Shown: in pieces, positions 60,512-64,000 of the stretch
Numbering within the stretch: the first letter of the stretch is position 1
Layout: each line of letters opens with the position of its first letter
Assembly (NCBI RefSeq): GCF_900113325.1
Contig: NZ_FOOY01000005.1
Coordinates: 120,177 to 184,176 of the forward strand
DNA length: 64,000 nt
Direction: 5' to 3'
Source of the DNA: Sporolactobacillus nakayamae
GTDB lineage: Bacteria > Bacillota > Bacilli > Bacillales > Sporolactobacillaceae
The notes under the pieces: generated by a model
Told to the model about the DNA's origin: nothing
Seen by the model: only the letters and a program-made list of their open reading frames with translations
The model's database searches: none
Made by a program: the position numbers and the translations under genes

Positions 60512-61447
60512 TCAGTTAGGCTGCTTATCAAAAGCTTGAAATTTTTCCTTAATTGTATCCGCAGAGTGTTTGAATTTTGCTTCCTCTTCAGCAGTTAACG
60601 GCAGAGTGATAACTTCTTCTATTCCGTCCTTACCGATGATTGCCGGTTGACCCACATAGGTGCCGTACTTTTCGTTATAACAAGAGCAGATGTATGCGGC
60701 CTTGGCATCCGAAAGAACTGCCTGACTGAGCTTGACAGCACAAGTAGAGATCGCCCAGCTTGTATAGCCCTTGCCGGAATAAACTTCCCAGCCGCCGCGG
60801 CGAGCTGCTTCTTCAAGATCATCCAGATTCAGATTCCGTTCTTTCGCGAGCTCAGTGATGTCCAGCCCATTCACGCGAACGGTTGACCATGCGCTGAATT
60901 GAGATTCCCCATGTTCACCATAAACATAACCGGAAACATTTTTCGGATCACATTCAAATTGATCCGAAACCACTTTCTGCATCCGAGCCGTGTCAAGGAA
61001 CGTGCCCGTAGCAAAAACTTGCTGCCGGCTGAGTCTGGTATTTTCCTGGAAATACTGCGTAATCGCATCACATGGGTTCATCGTATCGATGGCAACGCCG
61101 TGGAAACCGGACGCTTTAACCTTAGGCGCAATATCCTGCACAATATTCTTCGTGTATTTGAATTCAGCCCAACGGTTACCTGCTGCATCTTTTTCCGCAT
61201 ACGCAAGAATATTGCCGGCAGTAATGAACAAGATGTCCGTATCGGCAAGCTCGCTGTAATCATTGATTTTAATGATCGTGCGGGTTTCAATCCGTCCTTG
61301 CATGTCCTGTAAATCAAGCTGTTCTGCGCGTGCCAGTCCTTCGTTCGTGTCGATTAAAATCAGTTCATCGGCAATCCCCTTGGATACAAGCTGGAACGCA
61401 ACCGCCGCACCCACGTGGCCAAGGCCAATAATCGCATATTTTCTCAT
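60512..61447 (-). CDS. L-2-hydroxyisocaproate dehydrogenase-like (LDH family)
   Basis: A 311-residue NAD-dependent dehydrogenase of the lactate/malate family. IIGLGHVGAAVAFQLVSKGIADELILID binds NAD, the substrate arginine region and TGTFLDTARMQKVVSDQF follow, and the catalytic histidine is in YGEHGESQFSAWSTVRVNG. The family-typical NPxD appears as NPCD. These segments agree better with L-hydroxyisocaproate dehydrogenase of lactobacilli than with ordinary LDH, so it may reduce branched 2-oxo acids. Its start is ATG. Confidence 0.87.
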   Translation of the reverse strand: MRKYAIIGLGHVGAAVAFQLVSKGIADELILIDTNEGLARAEQLDLQDMQGRIETRTIIKINDYSELADTDILFITAGNILAYAEKDAAGNRWAEFKYTKNIVQDIAPKVKASGFHGVAIDTMNPCDAITQYFQENTRLSRQQVFATGTFLDTARMQKVVSDQFECDPKNVSGYVYGEHGESQFSAWSTVRVNGLDITELAKERNLNLDDLEEAARRGGWEVYSGKGYTSWAISTCAVKLSQAVLSDAKAAYICSCYNEKYGTYVGQPAIIGKDGIEEVITLPLTAEEEAKFKHSADTIKEKFQAFDKQPN

Positions 61448-61691
61448 CTATCTGTCTCCACCCTCATAATGAATTTGACTACGTACATCCAATTCTATCT
61501 TAGCACAATGAGCGTCAAATGAAGCCCGTATATTTTTAATAGTTTGTGATTTTCTAACATAGATTGAATCTTGCGCATTTACTCAATGTATATATAGTCA
61601 AAGTCATACGAATGTTCTATTATTTATATCACAAAGATATCTTAGAGCACATGGCTCGCTTGTCCCAGTTTGAACCACGGAGGCATAAATA
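61448..61691. other. divergent intergenic stretch
   Basis: About 240 bp between the dehydrogenase and the signalling protein, AT-rich, no recognised element. Confidence 0.45.
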
Positions 61692-64000
61692 ATGTTTGAT
61701 AACAAGCGTAAAAAAAATACAAATCTCTCAACGGACCACGCAATCGAATATCCTGATCTATTTTTCCGATCCTTGTTTGAGGGTAATCCGAACATAGCTT
61801 TTTATATGGATGTTAACGGGGTGATTGCTTTACCAAACAAACACTTTTCGGAATGCCTTGACTACACGAATGACGAGATCATTTTAAATAAATTTGATAC
61901 ATTCTTGCCGGATAAGGAAGCCTTATCCTACAAAGAAGCATTAAAAAATGTAATGATTGGAAAAAACCAGTACATCAATACTGTACTTATACACAAAAAC
62001 GGTACTCAAATCGAGTGTCAATTAACCCTAATGCCAGCACGATCACAGGATCACATTATTGGTGCATTTGGACTTGTCCAAGATCTAACAAACAAGAACC
62101 TATTAAAAAAATCCTTAATCGAATCTGAATTAAAATTTAGAAGTTTTGCAGATGAAGCATCCTTTGGCATTTTCATTTTTCAAGGTAATCAGCTCATTTA
62201 TGGAAATCCGAAATTCCACACGTTTATGGGACCATACTTGATAAATAATGAATGTCTCTTGGATGCCTTGCACCCAGATGATCATTCAACGATTCAATCA
62301 AATATAAACGAATTGACTGTTGGCGGAATTGGGAAAGACGTTCCGTTTAGAACAATTAAAGAGGACGGCACGCATTATTATGAATGTCACATTAAAAAAA
62401 TCATGTATCAAAACCAAGCAACCGTTGTGGGTTCCGTTCAAGAGGTCACGAAATATAAAAAAGCACAATTGCTAACAAAATTTCTTGCCGATCATGATGA
62501 ATTAACCGGACTTCCAAACAGCAGATTTTTCCGTGAAAAATTAGAACAGGAAATTGTCGTCAGCAAAACGTTAAATCAAAAATTGGCCGTGATGTATGTG
62601 GACTTAGATCGGTTTAAATACATTAATGATACATTGGGTCATCCAATCGGTGATGAATTTCTGAAGCAGTTTGCTGATAAGCTGACAAAAATACTGGATC
62701 ATCATCAATTTGCAGCGCGAATCGGTGCCGACGAATTTCTTATACTCTGCCCGAATGTTTTTCGGCACACAGTCACCCAACAGGCTGAGAAAATCATCAA
62801 TGCATTTGATGCTCCCTTCATTGTTAAAGATTATCGCTTGCCGATTTCACTCAGTATCGGGATTAGTGTCTTTCCGAGAGATGGCGAAGATTCGACGAGC
62901 TTAATCAAGCATGCCGATGCTGCGCTGCATCAAACGAAAGAAAACAAACAAAGTAACTATCAGATGTACACACATAAAATGAATATCGTTGGCTACAAAC
63001 GCTTTACTTTAGCATCCGATTTACAAAATTCACTGGAATTGAGTCAATTTGAATTATACTATCAACCAAAGGTAGACATCGCTACCCAGCGTATTATAGG
63101 CGCCGAAGCACTGATTCGATGGAACCATCCGGAATGGGGACTTGTATCACCGGCAGAATTTATCCCTTTGGCAGAAGAAATCGGTATGATGCGTCAAATC
63201 GACAGATGGATCGAATATACCGCTTGTCTCCAAAACAAAGCATGGCAAGATAAAGACCTGCCTGCGATTCCGATCTCAATCAATCTGTCCGCAACCCGTT
63301 TTTTGGATCATGATCTGACTGCTAATCTCTTGGACGTGCTTGGACAGACTCATTTGGACCCGAAATACTTAGAGGTCGAAATCGTTGAAACAGCTCTCCT
63401 TGAGAATGAGAAAACTGTTTTTACGATTCTCGATAGTCTCAGGCAGAATGGGATTGGAATCAATCTGGATGACTTCGGAACCGGCTATTCATCACTTTCC
63501 TACCTCAAGCGGTTCAAAGGCCGAATCAATACGTTAAAAATTGATAAGTCATTCATTGACGCGCTTAGTGACACCGACGATGAGAGTTCTAAATACATCA
63601 TCAAATCAATCATTGAACTCGCGCATCATTTAAAAATGAAGGTGGTAGCTGAAGGAGTGGAAGCTCAAGAACAACTGCAGCTGTTACAGGATTTTCACTG
63701 CAATCTGATACAAGGCTACCTTTTCTCCAAACCCGTTCCGGCCGATACATTCACCGAGCTGTTGCGAAAGGAAAGAGTGAAAGCTCCTGTTGAACCGATC
63801 TCAAGAAGACGTGAAGTCTATGAAAATCGAAGAAAACACTTCAGAGTGGATCTTGATTATCCGCTAAGTGCCATGATAACCCTTGTTCAATTTCATGAGC
63901 AACATGTGCAACTAGGCAACACACGCATCCTTATCGAAAATATTGGTTTAGGTGGCTTGCGCTTCCTTTCCGACCTGCGTTTTGGCATTGATTCATCCCT
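61692..64000 (+). CDS. PAS-GGDEF-EAL-PilZ signalling protein, 3' end outside the window
   Basis: The frame is open from the ATG at 61692 (GGAGGCATAAATA in front) to the end, at least 769 codons. Two PAS-like domains (about 22-140 and 145-260) come first, then GGDEF (HDELTGLPNSRFFREKL...) with the signature changed to IGADEF. An EAL domain follows with EALIRWNHPEWGLVSPAEFIP, NLSATRF, DDFGTGYSSLSYL and KIDKSFI. The C-terminal part starts a PilZ-like domain (RRKHFRVDLDYPL). The cyclase half may be inactive or GTP-sensing; the EAL residues look complete, so it is probably a cyclic di-GMP phosphodiesterase. Confidence 0.92.
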   Translation, partial: MFDNKRKKNTNLSTDHAIEYPDLFFRSLFEGNPNIAFYMDVNGVIALPNKHFSECLDYTNDEIILNKFDTFLPDKEALSYKEALKNVMIGKNQYINTVLIHKNGTQIECQLTLMPARSQDHIIGAFGLVQDLTNKNLLKKSLIESELKFRSFADEASFGIFIFQGNQLIYGNPKFHTFMGPYLINNECLLDALHPDDHSTIQSNINELTVGGIGKDVPFRTIKEDGTHYYECHIKKIMYQNQATVVGSVQEVTKYKKAQLLTKFLADHDELTGLPNSRFFREKLEQEIVVSKTLNQKLAVMYVDLDRFKYINDTLGHPIGDEFLKQFADKLTKILDHHQFAARIGADEFLILCPNVFRHTVTQQAEKIINAFDAPFIVKDYRLPISLSIGISVFPRDGEDSTSLIKHADAALHQTKENKQSNYQMYTHKMNIVGYKRFTLASDLQNSLELSQFELYYQPKVDIATQRIIGAEALIRWNHPEWGLVSPAEFIPLAEEIGMMRQIDRWIEYTACLQNKAWQDKDLPAIPISINLSATRFLDHDLTANLLDVLGQTHLDPKYLEVEIVETALLENEKTVFTILDSLRQNGIGINLDDFGTGYSSLSYLKRFKGRINTLKIDKSFIDALSDTDDESSKYIIKSIIELAHHLKMKVVAEGVEAQEQLQLLQDFHCNLIQGYLFSKPVPADTFTELLRKERVKAPVEPISRRREVYENRRKHFRVDLDYPLSAMITLVQFHEQHVQLGNTRILIENIGLGGLRFLSDLRFGIDSS

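Overview
This window comes from a moderate-GC, low-to-mid GC Gram-positive bacterium. Strong AAGGAGG-type ribosome binding sites, frequent TTG and GTG starts, LytS/YesN-type two-component proteins, PadR and HxlR regulators, an energy-coupling-factor (ECF) transporter, a Fur box and guanine-riboswitch regulation all point to Bacillota, order Bacillales. An L-2-hydroxyisocaproate/lactate-type dehydrogenase and the general gene content would fit a Sporolactobacillus-like organism, but that is a guess. No rRNA, tRNA, CRISPR array, prophage or complete insertion sequence is visible. The region reads as ordinary chromosome: many 1-3 gene units for transport, detoxification and N-acetylation, plus a few larger operons.

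Layout. 1-12 kb: GNAT acetyltransferases, an FSR-like MFS exporter with a divergent AraC regulator, a metallophosphoesterase, a HAD phosphatase, an ElaA-like protein, a YjeH-like amino-acid exporter with a divergent Lrp regulator, a threonine aldolase, a flavin reductase-like protein, and a PadR/DUF2812 pair in which PadR carries a nonsense codon. 12-17.6 kb: histidine kinase, AraC-type response regulator, a symporter-like membrane protein, an APC permease and a proline iminopeptidase; this looks like a peptide/amino-acid or polyamine uptake locus. 17.6-22.5 kb: a purine-riboswitch-controlled operon with a phosphoribosyltransferase, fused EcfA, EcfT, a creatininase-family hydrolase and an S component. 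22.5-35.4 kb: small genes, decayed genes, intergenic repeats, MccF/LdcA-type peptidase, diguanylate cyclase, methyltransferase, CutC, membrane dipeptidase, a secreted C39-like protease and a cupin. 35.5-36.1 kb: decayed IS605-type TnpB with its right end. 36.2-40.1 kb: FetAB-like exporter, DJ-1/PfpI with HxlR, HD-GYP phosphodiesterase. 40.5-45.4 kb: ilvB-ilvH-ilvC-ilvA plus an ABC ATPase. Divergent from it lies a complete isoleucine-codon attenuator with no recognisable target gene. 46-52.5 kb: phosphatase, small membrane proteins, C39-like protease, one intact toxin-antitoxin pair, one decayed one, and an acyl-CoA/ACP synthetase. 52.6-54.2 kb: a Mef-like MFS exporter behind a leader peptide that closely resembles the mef(A) macrolide-sensing leader. 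54.2-64 kb: Ada, a Fur-controlled siderophore uptake operon ending in a YumC-like reductase, a maltose O-acetyltransferase, a hydroxyacid dehydrogenase and a PAS/GGDEF/EAL/PilZ protein running off the end.

The most interesting material is regulatory: the orphan ilv attenuator, the MTAYMRFR leader, and the riboswitch-ECF-creatininase operon. There is also a possible split transceptor two-component system with helically phased direct repeats in front of its target permease. Several intergenic spaces carry 20- or 21-nt-period repeats that create spurious open frames, and at least five genes are caught in decay (PadR, DUF1697, a 65-residue protein, TnpB, a RelE-type toxin).
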